The translations under genes were made by a program, and so were the position numbers. From positions 1 to 64,000 of the forward strand of contig JAFSLX010000060.1 in NCBI GenBank assembly GCA_017448185.1: a stretch of 64,000 nucleotides of DNA, read 5' to 3'. Numbering within the stretch: the stretch's first letter is position 1; every line of letters starts with the position of its first letter. The notes beneath the pieces are model-generated. The model saw nothing but the letters and a program-made list of their open reading frames with translations, had not been told where the DNA came from and did no database searches. This DNA is from Bacteroidales bacterium (GTDB taxonomy: Bacteria > Bacteroidota > Bacteroidia > Bacteroidales > P3). This document shows positions 1-9,100 of the stretch, in pieces.

Positions 1-53
1 AGTCGTTGTTCAGTCAAACACTGAACAACGACTGAACAACGACTGAACAACGG
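1..53. repeat. Hairpin repeat, site A (GTTGTTCAGTC family)
   Basis: A perfect 14-base inverted repeat (1-14 with 20-33) encloses a CAAAC loop, and the right arm continues with further copies of an 11-base unit GAACAACGACT to position 53. The left arm is probably cut by the window edge. It lies just downstream of the sialidase gene. Four related hairpins occur near 13.0, 20.1, 38.6 and 47.2 kb. Confidence 0.85.
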
Positions 54-75
54 GAGGGCATCGAAGGGAGGAGAG

Positions 76-1194
76 CTATTGGTCGAACTGTGCGCGGAGC
101 CAGGCGCGGTTGAAGCGATAGAACCAGAGTTCGCATCCCGAATCGGGCCCTTTCTCGACATAACAGCCGATGGTGCCGTCGGCCAGTTGGGTGAGCGAGG
201 AGTAGACCGAGGCACCGCCGACAAGGAGGACGGGCGAGTGCCACGAACGACCCTCGTCAGTCGAGGTGAAGAGGCTGACATTCTCGCGCTGCATCGAATT
301 GGGGATGCTGTGAATCAGCGTAGTGTCGTCGATGCGAAGCATGTCGCCGTTGCAGGCGTTGACGCTCATCTCGGACCAGGTGGACTGTACGCCCCACGAC
401 TCGCCACCATCGGCGGAACGGTTGCAGCCGCGGGCACCGGAGCGGCGCACGCTGATGAGGACGGTGCCGTCGGTGAGTTCCATCAGCTTAGCCTCGTCGC
501 CAGCCGTGAAAGCCTTCTGCGAACGCTGCCAGGTGTGGCCGTTGTCGTCGCTGTAAATCACAAAGTTGTCACTGACATTCTGACCGTTACGCAGCACGGC
601 GGCAGCAAAAAGGATGCGTCCGGCATGGGGACCGCGCTTGAGGCGCAGACCGTTGCCCGAGGCGACGAAAGCTCCATGATAGGAGGAAGAGGCATTCCAG
701 ACGACGGAGGTGAGATTGACTGTGTCGCCCCATGTCTGCCCACGGTCGGTGGAGCGGCACATGTAGATGCAGATAGGGTCGGCGGCAGTAGATTGGAAGT
801 AACCGTTGTGACCTGCAAAGAGGCAGAGGACGTCACCGTTGGCACACTGCACAAGTGCAGGGTCGCCATAGCCCCTGCCCCTACCCTGCCCTTCGATGAG
901 GGTCTGCGGCTCGGTCCAGGTGATGCCGTTGTCGTAGGAACGACGATAGACGATGTCGATGTCCTCGGGGAGATCGCGGTAACTGTATTTACGCTTGTCG
1001 TTGACAGCCAGTAGCGTACCGTCGTCGAGGCAAAGGAGCGCGGGGATACGCCAGAACTGCGAACCGTAATCGCCCTGCCGGTAGAGACACTGACTGCTGA
1101 TGAATGGTTCCACGGGAGCAGCGTTTTCGACCTCTTTTTTGCAGGCCGAAGCCATCAGCAGCGGCAGAACGAGCAATAGAGCTATTCTACTCAT
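76..1194 (-). CDS. Lipoprotein exo-sialidase (BNR/Asp-box, GH33-like)
   Basis: Predicted sialidase that removes terminal sialic acid from glycans at the cell surface. The 372-residue protein starts at the ATG giving MSRIALLL, because the next residues form a lipoprotein signal with the lipobox cysteine at position 18 (LMASAC). The FRIP-type motif reads WRIP (48-51), and five Asp-boxes of the form SxDxGxxW follow: SYDNGITW (86-93), STDRGQTW, SDDNGHTW, SADGGESW and STDEGRSW. This pattern is typical of the six-bladed sialidase propeller. It is the last gene of the ileS-murB operon and overlaps the preceding gene by 8 bases. A longer open frame upstream exists but has no signal sequence. The family call is firm; sialic acid as the substrate is inferred from the family. 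Confidence 0.88.
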   Translation of the reverse strand: MSRIALLLVLPLLMASACKKEVENAAPVEPFISSQCLYRQGDYGSQFWRIPALLCLDDGTLLAVNDKRKYSYRDLPEDIDIVYRRSYDNGITWTEPQTLIEGQGRGRGYGDPALVQCANGDVLCLFAGHNGYFQSTAADPICIYMCRSTDRGQTWGDTVNLTSVVWNASSSYHGAFVASGNGLRLKRGPHAGRILFAAAVLRNGQNVSDNFVIYSDDNGHTWQRSQKAFTAGDEAKLMELTDGTVLISVRRSGARGCNRSADGGESWGVQSTWSEMSVNACNGDMLRIDDTTLIHSIPNSMQRENVSLFTSTDEGRSWHSPVLLVGGASVYSSLTQLADGTIGCYVEKGPDSGCELWFYRFNRAWLRAQFDQ

Positions 1195-1795
1195 CACGCT
1201 TGGCCTTGAACCAGTCGACGAACTTGGGCAGGTCGTCGAGTGCTTGGAAACCAGCCTTGAAGGGCTCGTCGGGCACGGGCACGGTCTCCATATAGCCGAT
1301 GAGGGTGGCGCAGTCGAACTCGCCAATGAGTGCTTCGAGGGTTACGTAGACACCGACTTGGAAGTCCTCGTCGTCAGGCTTGCTGTCTTCGACGGCGATA
1401 CGGAGACCAAGCATGTCGGGTTCCTCTTCGCATTCAAGCTGTTGGAAGTACATCTTGCGGGTATCAAAAAGGTAGCGGTCGAAACGCACCTTCAGTTCGG
1501 TGCCCATGGGCTGCTTGAAGGCTACGAACTCCCACCAGTCGAGGTCGGGAGCCGCGTCGACCAGCTCGACAACATAGCGGAAGAGGTCGGTGTCGCCCTC
1601 GACGGTGAAGGTGAGGGTGCGCCCGTTGGGGGTTGGGTCGCCCATCTCGTAGGCAAGACCGGCACAATATTTCGTAAGCTGGTACTGCAGGGCGTTTTCC
1701 AACTGTTCGCGGTCCTTCTCGTCGAGGTCGTTGAGCATGACGAGCTGTTCGTTGTGGTCCTGGAACCACTGCCAGAATTTCTCTATCTTTTCCAT
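1187..1795 (-). CDS. Conserved-looking hypothetical protein, acidic, 202 aa
   Basis: I do not recognise this family. The start is the ATG giving MEKIEKFWQWF, two bases after murB ends; a longer frame upstream only shadows murB. The protein is soluble, with no signal peptide or membrane segment, and is rich in Asp and Glu. It opens with an aromatic helix (FWQWFQDHNEQL) and closes with a similar one (LPKFVDWFKAKRDE). Codon use matches the neighbours and it is coupled on both sides (two-base gap from murB, 8-base overlap with the sialidase), so it is very likely a real gene of the same operon. No role can be assigned. Confidence 0.75.
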   Translation of the reverse strand: MEKIEKFWQWFQDHNEQLVMLNDLDEKDREQLENALQYQLTKYCAGLAYEMGDPTPNGRTLTFTVEGDTDLFRYVVELVDAAPDLDWWEFVAFKQPMGTELKVRFDRYLFDTRKMYFQQLECEEEPDMLGLRIAVEDSKPDDEDFQVGVYVTLEALIGEFDCATLIGYMETVPVPDEPFKAGFQALDDLPKFVDWFKAKRDE

Positions 1796-1797
1796 AA

Positions 1798-2781
1798 TTA
1801 TATGATTATTGCTTCGGGTTCGAGGCAGACACCGAATTTCTGTTCGACATCCTGCTGTATGGCACGTGCAAGGGCAACCACCTCGTCGCCAGTGCAACCG
1901 CCGGCATTGTAGAGCACCAAGGCGTTCTTTGGCCACACCCCGGCACCACCCATGGTGCGTCCTTTCCATCCGGCATGGTCGATGAGCCAGCCGGCGGAGA
2001 GCTTGTAAGTGATGAGTGATGAGTGATGAGTGATGAGTGGGTGGGCGTCGGGCATATCGGGATGTTCCGATTTCAGACGGAGGTAGGTTTCTTCATCAAC
2101 CACAGGGTTTTTGAAGAAACTGCCGGCAGAGCCGTGTTCCTCGGGACGAGGCAATTTGCTCCAGCGCAGGTCGATGATTGACTGGCGCAACTGGTGCGCC
2201 GTGCTGTGCGGCAGGTTTTCCAACGCCTTGTAACTGAGGTTAGGAACAAATGCTTGATTCAGCCGGTAGGTGACGTTGAGAATAATATAACGGCCGGGAT
2301 GATGCTTGAAAAAGGAGTCGCGGTAGGCGAACTGACAATCGGCGTTGCTGAAATTGCAAAGACGCTGTTCGAACAGGTCGTAAGCCTCTACATTTTCTAT
2401 AAAATCTTTGGCTTCAGCACCGTAGGCACCTACGTTTTGTACAGCCGAAGCGCCCACTGTGCCAGGGATGGCCGAAAGGTTCTCGAGGCCGAACAGGTCG
2501 TGGTCGAGCGTCCATTGCACAAGGTCGTCCATCACCATGCCGCCCCAGGCGGTGAGGAGTGGAGAGTGAGGAGTGGAGAGTGACAAGCTATGGGCAAGGG
2601 TGATAACGGTGCCGTCGTAGTCGCGAGTGAAAACCATGTTGCTGCCTTCGCCAAGCACCAATACATTGCCATCAAGTGGTGGCACTTCGTCGCCCGGTTC
2701 GAGCATCATCATCCGTCGTGCCTTCACATCGATGCCGAAGGTGGTATAGGGCTTGAGCGATATATTTTCAAAGAGTTTCAT
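1798..2781 (-). CDS. murB: UDP-N-acetylenolpyruvoylglucosamine reductase
   Basis: Cytoplasmic flavoenzyme that reduces UDP-GlcNAc-enolpyruvate to UDP-MurNAc in peptidoglycan synthesis. The 327 residues match type I MurB: an FAD-binding part with LGEGSNMVF (43-51) and SAIPGTVGASAVQNVGAYG, then the active-site segment GSAGSFFKNP with its serine proton donor, then SAGWLID. It overlaps the upstream MATE gene by 4 bases. Two short tandem repeats sit inside the reading frame (about residues 66-76 and 247-257) and encode low-complexity linkers rich in His, Ser, Leu and Thr that are not a normal part of MurB. The frame stays open through both, so the enzyme is probably functional. Confidence 0.95.
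   Translation of the reverse strand: MKLFENISLKPYTTFGIDVKARRMMMLEPGDEVPPLDGNVLVLGEGSNMVFTRDYDGTVITLAHSLSLSTPHSPLLTAWGGMVMDDLVQWTLDHDLFGLENLSAIPGTVGASAVQNVGAYGAEAKDFIENVEAYDLFEQRLCNFSNADCQFAYRDSFFKHHPGRYIILNVTYRLNQAFVPNLSYKALENLPHSTAHQLRQSIIDLRWSKLPRPEEHGSAGSFFKNPVVDEETYLRLKSEHPDMPDAHPLITHHSSLITYKLSAGWLIDHAGWKGRTMGGAGVWPKNALVLYNAGGCTGDEVVALARAIQQDVEQKFGVCLEPEAIII
2009..2038. repeat. 7-base tandem repeat inside murB
   Basis: About four copies of GTGATGA in a row (ACTCATC on the coding strand). In murB it encodes a His/Ser/Thr/Leu/Ile linker just before the conserved SAGWLID segment. Confidence 0.9.
2552..2583. repeat. 14-base tandem repeat inside murB
   Basis: Two exact copies of GTGAGGAGTGGAGA followed by a partial third. 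It encodes a Ser/Leu/Pro/His stretch near residue 70 of MurB, between the first FAD-binding motif and the following helix. Confidence 0.88.
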
Positions 2782-4190
2782 TTGTCGTTCTCTTTCGGCC
2801 CAGCCTCTTTGCGCGGACGGCGCACTGGAGCCACATAGCCCGGACGGAACACCTTGAGCTGCGACATCAGCAAGCCAGCAGCCAACGCGGCACCCAGCAC
2901 GTCACAGATGGTGCAGGTGACCCAAACTCCCGTCAAGCCGTCGCCACCGGCATTCACCATGATGGCAGGAATAATGAACATCAGCGGGATAAGGAAGAGC
3001 ACCTGACGCGAAAGGCTGGTGGTGATGGCAATCCACGGCTTATCGATGCTCTGGAAGAACTGCGAGTTGGTGATAGTGAAAGCTATAAGTGGCATCATCA
3101 CGTTGAGGTAACGCATGGCCGGTGCACCAATGTCGAGCAATGCATCGCTGTCGGTGAAAGCACGGAGGATGATGCGTGGAATAATCATAGCCAAAAGTGC
3201 TCCCACAGTGCCCACGATGACCGACACACGCATCGTCAGCAGATAGACGCTACGCAGACGGTGGTTGTGGCCGGCACCATAGTTGTAGCCCGCAATGGGC
3301 TGCATACCCTGACATAGTCCGAGAATAAACATGACGAGGAACGAGGCATAGGTGTTGACAATGCCATAGGCACCCACAGCGAGGTCGCCACCAAAACGTA
3401 TCAGCTGTTTGTTGAGCAACGCCACCACAAACGAAGCGGCGAAATTCATCAGGAACGGACTTAAACCAATCAACAGCACATTGCGGAAGATGTATAGTTT
3501 AGGAGTCCAGGCATGACGTTTGAAGCGGATGAACGAAGAGGGAGTAATAAAGTGGGAAACTGCAATCACAGCAGTGGTGAACATGGAAATGGTGGTTGCC
3601 CATGCCGCACCGGAAATTCCCCATCCGAGCACACTGATAAACAATGCGTCAAGAAAAATATTAAGCACCGCACCACTGGCCATAATCCACATGCTCTTGG
3701 TGGGATAGCCGCTGGCACGAATCAAACCGGTAAGATTGAAGGTCATGGTGGTGAAGAACATGCCCGGAAGGACAATCTGCATATATTCACGGGCATAAGA
3801 GATGGTATCGGGCGAGGCTCCAAACAATTCAAGTATGTTGTCCATGAAAAGGTAGCCGCCCGTCACAAACAGGAATCCAAAGAAGAAAGTGAGCAGCATA
3901 CTGTTGCCCAATATCTTTTCTGCCCATCGCATATCCTTTCGGCCGAGCACAATGCTCATGCGCGAAGAGGCACCGACACCCACCAGCGAACCGAGTGCAT
4001 GAATGATGTTCATGACTGGCATCGTGATGGCGAGACCGGCGATGGCCAACGCCCCGACATACTGGCCGAGGAAGACACGGTCGACAATATTATAAATAGA
4101 AGCCACCACCTGCGTAATCACGGCCGGCAACGCATAGGTCAAGAGCAGGCTGCCTATCGACTTGGTCTCGAGTTCCTGTATTTTATCCAT
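2778..4190 (-). CDS. MATE family multidrug/cation antiporter
   Basis: Inner-membrane exporter of the MATE family, which couples Na+ or H+ entry to efflux of cationic compounds. The 470-residue protein has about twelve hydrophobic segments in two halves. The N-terminal block (SIGSLLLTYALPAVITQVV, then VDRVFLGQYVGALAIAGL) is typical of MATE proteins, as is GLCQGMQPIAGYNYGA in the second half. The C-terminal tail is cytoplasmic and rich in Arg and Lys. It overlaps both neighbours (8 bases with the M20 peptidase, 4 with murB), so translation is probably coupled. The substrate cannot be told from sequence. Confidence 0.92.
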   Translation of the reverse strand: MDKIQELETKSIGSLLLTYALPAVITQVVASIYNIVDRVFLGQYVGALAIAGLAITMPVMNIIHALGSLVGVGASSRMSIVLGRKDMRWAEKILGNSMLLTFFFGFLFVTGGYLFMDNILELFGASPDTISYAREYMQIVLPGMFFTTMTFNLTGLIRASGYPTKSMWIMASGAVLNIFLDALFISVLGWGISGAAWATTISMFTTAVIAVSHFITPSSFIRFKRHAWTPKLYIFRNVLLIGLSPFLMNFAASFVVALLNKQLIRFGGDLAVGAYGIVNTYASFLVMFILGLCQGMQPIAGYNYGAGHNHRLRSVYLLTMRVSVIVGTVGALLAMIIPRIILRAFTDSDALLDIGAPAMRYLNVMMPLIAFTITNSQFFQSIDKPWIAITTSLSRQVLFLIPLMFIIPAIMVNAGGDGLTGVWVTCTICDVLGAALAAGLLMSQLKVFRPGYVAPVRRPRKEAGPKENDK

Positions 4191-5391
4191 TCTTAATCTT
4201 ATTGTTAAGTGCCATCATGGCATTGTATGCGATGAGGCCATTGGCCAGTTCGAGGCTACGCTCGTCAACAATGAGGTTGGGACGGTGAAGATTACTGAAA
4301 GGCGTGCCAGGCTCGTGGATGCCAATACGGAAATAGCATGCCGGAATCTTCTGTGCAAAGAAGGCGAAGTCCTCTGCCGTCATGCGTAAGTCGAGCCACT
4401 CGACGTTTTCCTCGCCAAGGAAGGCACAAGCGTTGTCATGCACCTGCTGGGTGCAGGCATCGTCATTGAAGACGTATGGGTAACCATAGTCGATGAAGAG
4501 GTCGCACTCTGCGCCCATGGCCTCGGCCACACCGGTGCTGATTTTGCGAATCTTCTCGTGGGCTTCGAGGCGCCACTTTTCGTCGAAAGTGCGAATGATG
4601 CCCTCCATCTTCACCGTGTCGGGGATGATGTTGGTGCGACCACCAACTTCCTGTATCTTACCGATAGTGAGCACCGTGGGCATCATGGGGGCGGCGTTGC
4701 GACTCACCACCTGCTGCAAGGCGATGACAATATGGCTGGCCACCACGATGGGGTCGACACTGAGGTGTGGCGTGGCACCGTGGCCACCAAGGCCCTTGAC
4801 GGTCCAGTAAAGCTCGTCGGTCGAAGCCATGTACTTTCCTTTACGCATGCCTACTTTGCCACAATCCATCTCCGGCAAGCAGTGGAAGGAATATATTTCG
4901 TTAGGAGTTACCTCATTGAAGAGACCGTCCTCCATCATCATGCGTGCCCCTCCAGGGTATTTCTCCTCGGAGGGTTCGAAGATGAACATCAGACTGCCAT
5001 GCAACTGTTCGCGAAACTGTATCAAAATCTTGATTGCACCAAGGAGCGAACAAGTGTGCATATCATGGCCACAAGCATGCATTACGCCAGGGTTTTCCGA
5101 CGCAAAAGACAGACCGGTGCACTCTGTGATGGGTAAAGCATCGTAGTCGGAACGTAACGCCACACAATAGCTGTCTGGTTCCACTCCGCCACGCAGCATA
5201 GCCATCACACCAGTCTTGCCGATACCGGTCTTGGGATTCAGTCCTATCTCGCGTAGCCGCTCGGCAACAAATTCCATGGTGCCATACTCTTCCTGTGAGA
5301 GGTCGGGGTGCCGGTGCATCCACCGGCGCCACTCTATCACTTGCTCACGCTGTGCATGGGCCAGGTCTTTTATTTTCTCGACAAGACTCAT
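4183..5391 (-). CDS. M20D family metallo-amidohydrolase (N-acyl-amino acid hydrolase type)
   Basis: Predicted cytoplasmic zinc-dependent amidohydrolase that splits an acyl group or amino acid from an amide. It has 402 residues, the usual size for this group. Family signatures seen are HPDLSQEE near the N-terminus, the metal-binding MHACGHDMHT, the catalytic-glutamate segment EPSEEKYPGGARMM, and a final metal-binding histidine region near SNLHRPNLIVDE. A dimerisation domain lies between (GGHGATPHLSVDPI). There is no signal peptide. It overlaps the membrane-protein gene upstream by 4 bases and the MATE gene downstream by 8. The exact substrate is unknown; IAA-amino-acid hydrolase, hippurate hydrolase and aminoacylase all share these motifs. 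Confidence 0.9.
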   Translation of the reverse strand: MSLVEKIKDLAHAQREQVIEWRRWMHRHPDLSQEEYGTMEFVAERLREIGLNPKTGIGKTGVMAMLRGGVEPDSYCVALRSDYDALPITECTGLSFASENPGVMHACGHDMHTCSLLGAIKILIQFREQLHGSLMFIFEPSEEKYPGGARMMMEDGLFNEVTPNEIYSFHCLPEMDCGKVGMRKGKYMASTDELYWTVKGLGGHGATPHLSVDPIVVASHIVIALQQVVSRNAAPMMPTVLTIGKIQEVGGRTNIIPDTVKMEGIIRTFDEKWRLEAHEKIRKISTGVAEAMGAECDLFIDYGYPYVFNDDACTQQVHDNACAFLGEENVEWLDLRMTAEDFAFFAQKIPACYFRIGIHEPGTPFSNLHRPNLIVDERSLELANGLIAYNAMMALNNKIKNG

Positions 5392-6167
5392 TTCTTCTTG
5401 GGTTGCTTTTTACGTGCCTTGGCGCGACTAAAGTAGACAACAAAAAACACTATCAAAAAGATACAGCCGCGCAGCACTTCAAGGATAAGCATATAGGCAG
5501 CAACAGCCCCTACGAAGAAGACCAACGCCGTCAGTATAGCCCAGCCAAACTTGTGGTTGCGCATTGTGTCGGCCACAACCTTGCCTATGGCAAATAATGC
5601 CAACGCCAAAAGTACAACAATCATTATCCATGTAGCGACAACCGTATCAATGAACCAAGCGATTGCCACAACAGATGAGCCGAACAGCAGTATACCAAGT
5701 TCCCACTTCCACTCTTTCCACGGCTTATTGTCAACAAAGCCTGACTCGACAGTTAATTGAGCGGTAGCCTGCATGACAGCGTTGAGGAGACAGTAGATGA
5801 CGTGTGACAGCAATACCCACGACAGGATTGCCAAAGGCCAACCCACATTGCCGGGATGGCAGAACCAGCCGATACAGGGCTGTCCCATGGCAGGGCCTTC
5901 CTTAAGGATAGGCATACCTGACTGGAAACAGTAGTAGAACACCGCCACTATCGACAGGCCCAGCAAAACATACAGCTTGGGGTAATGTTGCTGCTGGTTG
6001 CGGTATCGTATCAGGTTATTGAAGACATCCATCACCTCGACGAGGACAAAAATAATCAACAATTGCACCAGCGGCGACAATCCCAGAGGATTGCCATGGT
6101 GGATGTTCAACAAGTCAGCCACATTTTGTATAGGGCTATTCTCTGCGATGTATTGAACGATATTCAT
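5388..6167 (-). CDS. Polytopic membrane protein of unknown function, 259 aa
   Basis: I do not recognise the family. About seven hydrophobic segments are visible, beginning with LVQLLIIFVLVEVMDVF and ending with a strongly hydrophobic pair just before a very basic tail (SRAKARKKQPKKK). A loop between segments two and three has two cysteines (QPCIGWFCHPG). It lies between ileS and the M20 peptidase, 11 bases after ileS, and overlaps the next gene by 4 bases. The basic tail suggests a cytoplasmic C-terminus. In many bacteria the lipoprotein signal peptidase gene lspA lies near ileS, but this protein does not show the LspA Asp motifs, so I do not call it that. Confidence 0.8.
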   Translation of the reverse strand: MNIVQYIAENSPIQNVADLLNIHHGNPLGLSPLVQLLIIFVLVEVMDVFNNLIRYRNQQQHYPKLYVLLGLSIVAVFYYCFQSGMPILKEGPAMGQPCIGWFCHPGNVGWPLAILSWVLLSHVIYCLLNAVMQATAQLTVESGFVDNKPWKEWKWELGILLFGSSVVAIAWFIDTVVATWIMIVVLLALALFAIGKVVADTMRNHKFGWAILTALVFFVGAVAAYMLILEVLRGCIFLIVFFVVYFSRAKARKKQPKKK

Positions 6168-6178
6168 GTCTTATATTT

Positions 6179-9100
6179 TTATTGTTTTTTTATGCTTATC
6201 ACGGTACCTTTGCCGTCAATGATTTCTATGGGCTGTCCGTCGGCCACATCTGAGGCAAAAGAAAGGCTGGTACACAGGGTCTCTGCACAGACATAGTCAC
6301 GGTGACGCTCTATGGCGGCATTCCACTCGCTGTTCTGCAGAACGATAACGATGCGGTCGGTCACATCGAACTGTTCTTTGCGGATGTTCTGGATACGGTT
6401 GACCAACTCACGAGCGATACCTTCGTCGATTAGTTCGGGTGTGAGTTGGATATCAAGGGCTACGGTGAGTGAGCCGTCGTTGGCCACCACCCAGCCGGGA
6501 ATGTCTTGCGTAGCAATTTCGACATCGCTGGTAAACACCTCGCAGTCGGTACCGTCGACCGAGACCACACAGCGGCCGTCGGCCTCGAGCGCGTTAATCT
6601 GCTTCTGATCGAAGGCCATGATGGCAGCGCCGAGGGCTTTCATAACCTTGCCATAGCGGGGGCCGAGGGTCTTGAAGTTAGGTTTGATTTTCTTCACCAA
6701 CAGGTCGTTGTCGGCAGCAAGGAATTCAACTTCCTTGACATTAAGTTCAGAGCATATAAGGTGCTGCACCTTCTCAATCTGGCCACGCATGGCCTCGTCG
6801 CGCACCGGTATGACAATCTTCTGCAGCGGCTGACGCACTCGGAGGTTACTCTTCTTACGAAGACCGAGAACCATGGAGCAGACCTTCTGGGCCAACTGCA
6901 TACGCTCCTCGAGGGCTTTATCGACCATCTCGGCATGATACTCGGGGAAGCCAAGATGATGCACGCTTTCCACATCGTAGCGACGGGCGACGGCATTGAG
7001 GTCGAGGAACAACCTTTCGCTGAAGAAGGGTGCGATGGGGGCCATGAGGCGGCTGAGGGTCTCAAGGCAGGTATAGAGCGTCTGGTAGGCGCTGACCTTG
7101 TCGGCAGTCATGTCGCCCTTCCAGAAACGGCGGCGGCAGAGGCGGACATACCAGTTGCTGAGGTAAGCATCCACGAAAGTGCCGATGGCACGGCCTGCAC
7201 GGGTGGGCTCGTAGTCCTCCATGGCCTCGCCGACAGTCTTTACCAGCGTGTTGAGCTCAGAAAGAATCCAGCGGTCAATCTCAGGACGCTCCTTGATATC
7301 AAGGTCTTTCTGGCTGTAGTCGAAGCCGTCGAGGTTGGCATAGAGAGCAAAGAAGCTGTAGGTATTGTAAAGGGTGCCGAACAGTTTGCGGCGCACCTCG
7401 TCGACACCTTCGACATCGAATTTCAAGTTGTCCCAAGGCTGGCTATTGGTAATCATATACCAGCGAGTGGCATCGGGACCGTATTTGCCAAGGGTCTCGA
7501 AGGGGTCGACAGCATTGCCGAGGCGCTTCGACATCTTGTTGCCATTCTTGTCGAGTACCAGACCGTTGGAGATGACGTTCTTGAACGCCACGCTGTCGAA
7601 GCACATGGTGCCGATGGCGTGGAGGGTGTAGAACCAGCCACGGGTCTGGTCGACACCTTCGGCAATAAAGTCGGCAGGGAACTCGGTGGCCTTGAGAGGT
7701 TCACCCATATAGTGTATCTGGGCGTAAGGCATGGCACCACTGTCGAACCACACGTCAATCAGGTCGGGTTCGCGGTGCATCGGTTTTCCACTGTCGCTGA
7801 CCAGGACAACGTCATCGATATACGGGCGGTGTAGGTCAAACTGAGTGTAATCCTCCGAAACATAGGGATTCGAGGTCATCAATCCTGCGGCCATAGCTTT
7901 GTCAATCTCCTCGCGGAGTTCCTTGACGCTTCCGATGCACTTCTCTTCCTTGCCGTCCTCGGTACGCCAGATAGGCAGCGGGGTGCCCCAGTAGCGGCTT
8001 CGGCTGAGGTTCCAGTCGACGATATTCTCCAACCAATTGCCGAAACGGCCACTACCGGTGGCCTCAGGCTTCCAATTGATAGTCTTGTTGAGCTCTATCA
8101 TGCGGTCCTTGAGGGCCGTAGTACGGATAAACCAGCTGTCGAGCGGATAGTAGAGCACGGGCTTGTCGGTACGCCAGCAGTGGGGGTAGCTGTGGGTGTG
8201 TTTCTCACTCTTGAAGAGCTTGCCCTGCTCCTTAAGCATGATGACCAGCTCCACATCAAGACTCATGTCCTTCTCACCCTTGGTGGGATCGTAGGCATTC
8301 TTGACGAACTTGCCGGCATACTGTCCATAGAGTTCCGTGTTCATGTTGGCCTTCACCCACTCGGGGTCGAGGTCTTCAATCGGGGCAAAGCGGCCACGCT
8401 TGTCGACCATGGGCAGCTGCTTACCATCACGGTCAAAGAGCAGCAGGTCGCCGATGCCGGCCTTCTTGGCCACACGGGCGTCGTCGGCACCGAAAGTGGG
8501 GGCAATATGCACAATGCCGGTACCGTCCTCGGTGGTGACATAGTCGCCCAGAATGATACGGAACGAGCCCTTGTCACTCACCTCCTTGGGTTTCACCCAC
8601 GGGATGAGTTGCTCGTAGCGCAGACCTTCCAACGCAGTGCCTTTGCACTCGCTGACAATCTTGTATTCGGGGCATTTGCCCTCGGGGAACATGCTGCCCA
8701 CCAAGGCCTTGGCCATGATTATACGGCAAGGAGTCTCCTTGTAGGGGTGAGTGGTTTCGATGGTGACATAGTCGATATTCGGACCCACGCAGAGGGCTGT
8801 GTTCGAAGGCAGTGTCCAAGGCGTGGTTGTCCAGGCGATGGCGTAGGTGTCGGCTTGATCGCAAAGCTTGAACATGGCCACGCAGGTGGTGTCCTTCACA
8901 TCCCGGTAGCATCCGGGCATATTCAGCTCATGGCTCGAAAGACCCGTGCCGGCGGCAGGGCTATACGGTTGAATTGTGTAGCCTTTGTAAAGCAGCCCCT
9001 TGTCGTAGAGTTTCTTCAGCAGGAACCACAAGGTCTCAATATATTCGTTGTTGAAAGTAATGTAGGGGTTCTTCAAATCGACCCAGTAGCCCATCACGCG

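Noticed and set aside
79..1014. Long open frame on the plus strand opposite the sialidase gene
   Set aside because: It lacks any recognisable motif, and the opposite strand has a complete sialidase with five Asp-boxes; high GC keeps the antisense frame open.
5388..6167. lspA (lipoprotein signal peptidase), a common ileS neighbour
   Set aside because: The protein has about seven hydrophobic segments and lacks the two conserved LspA aspartate motifs.
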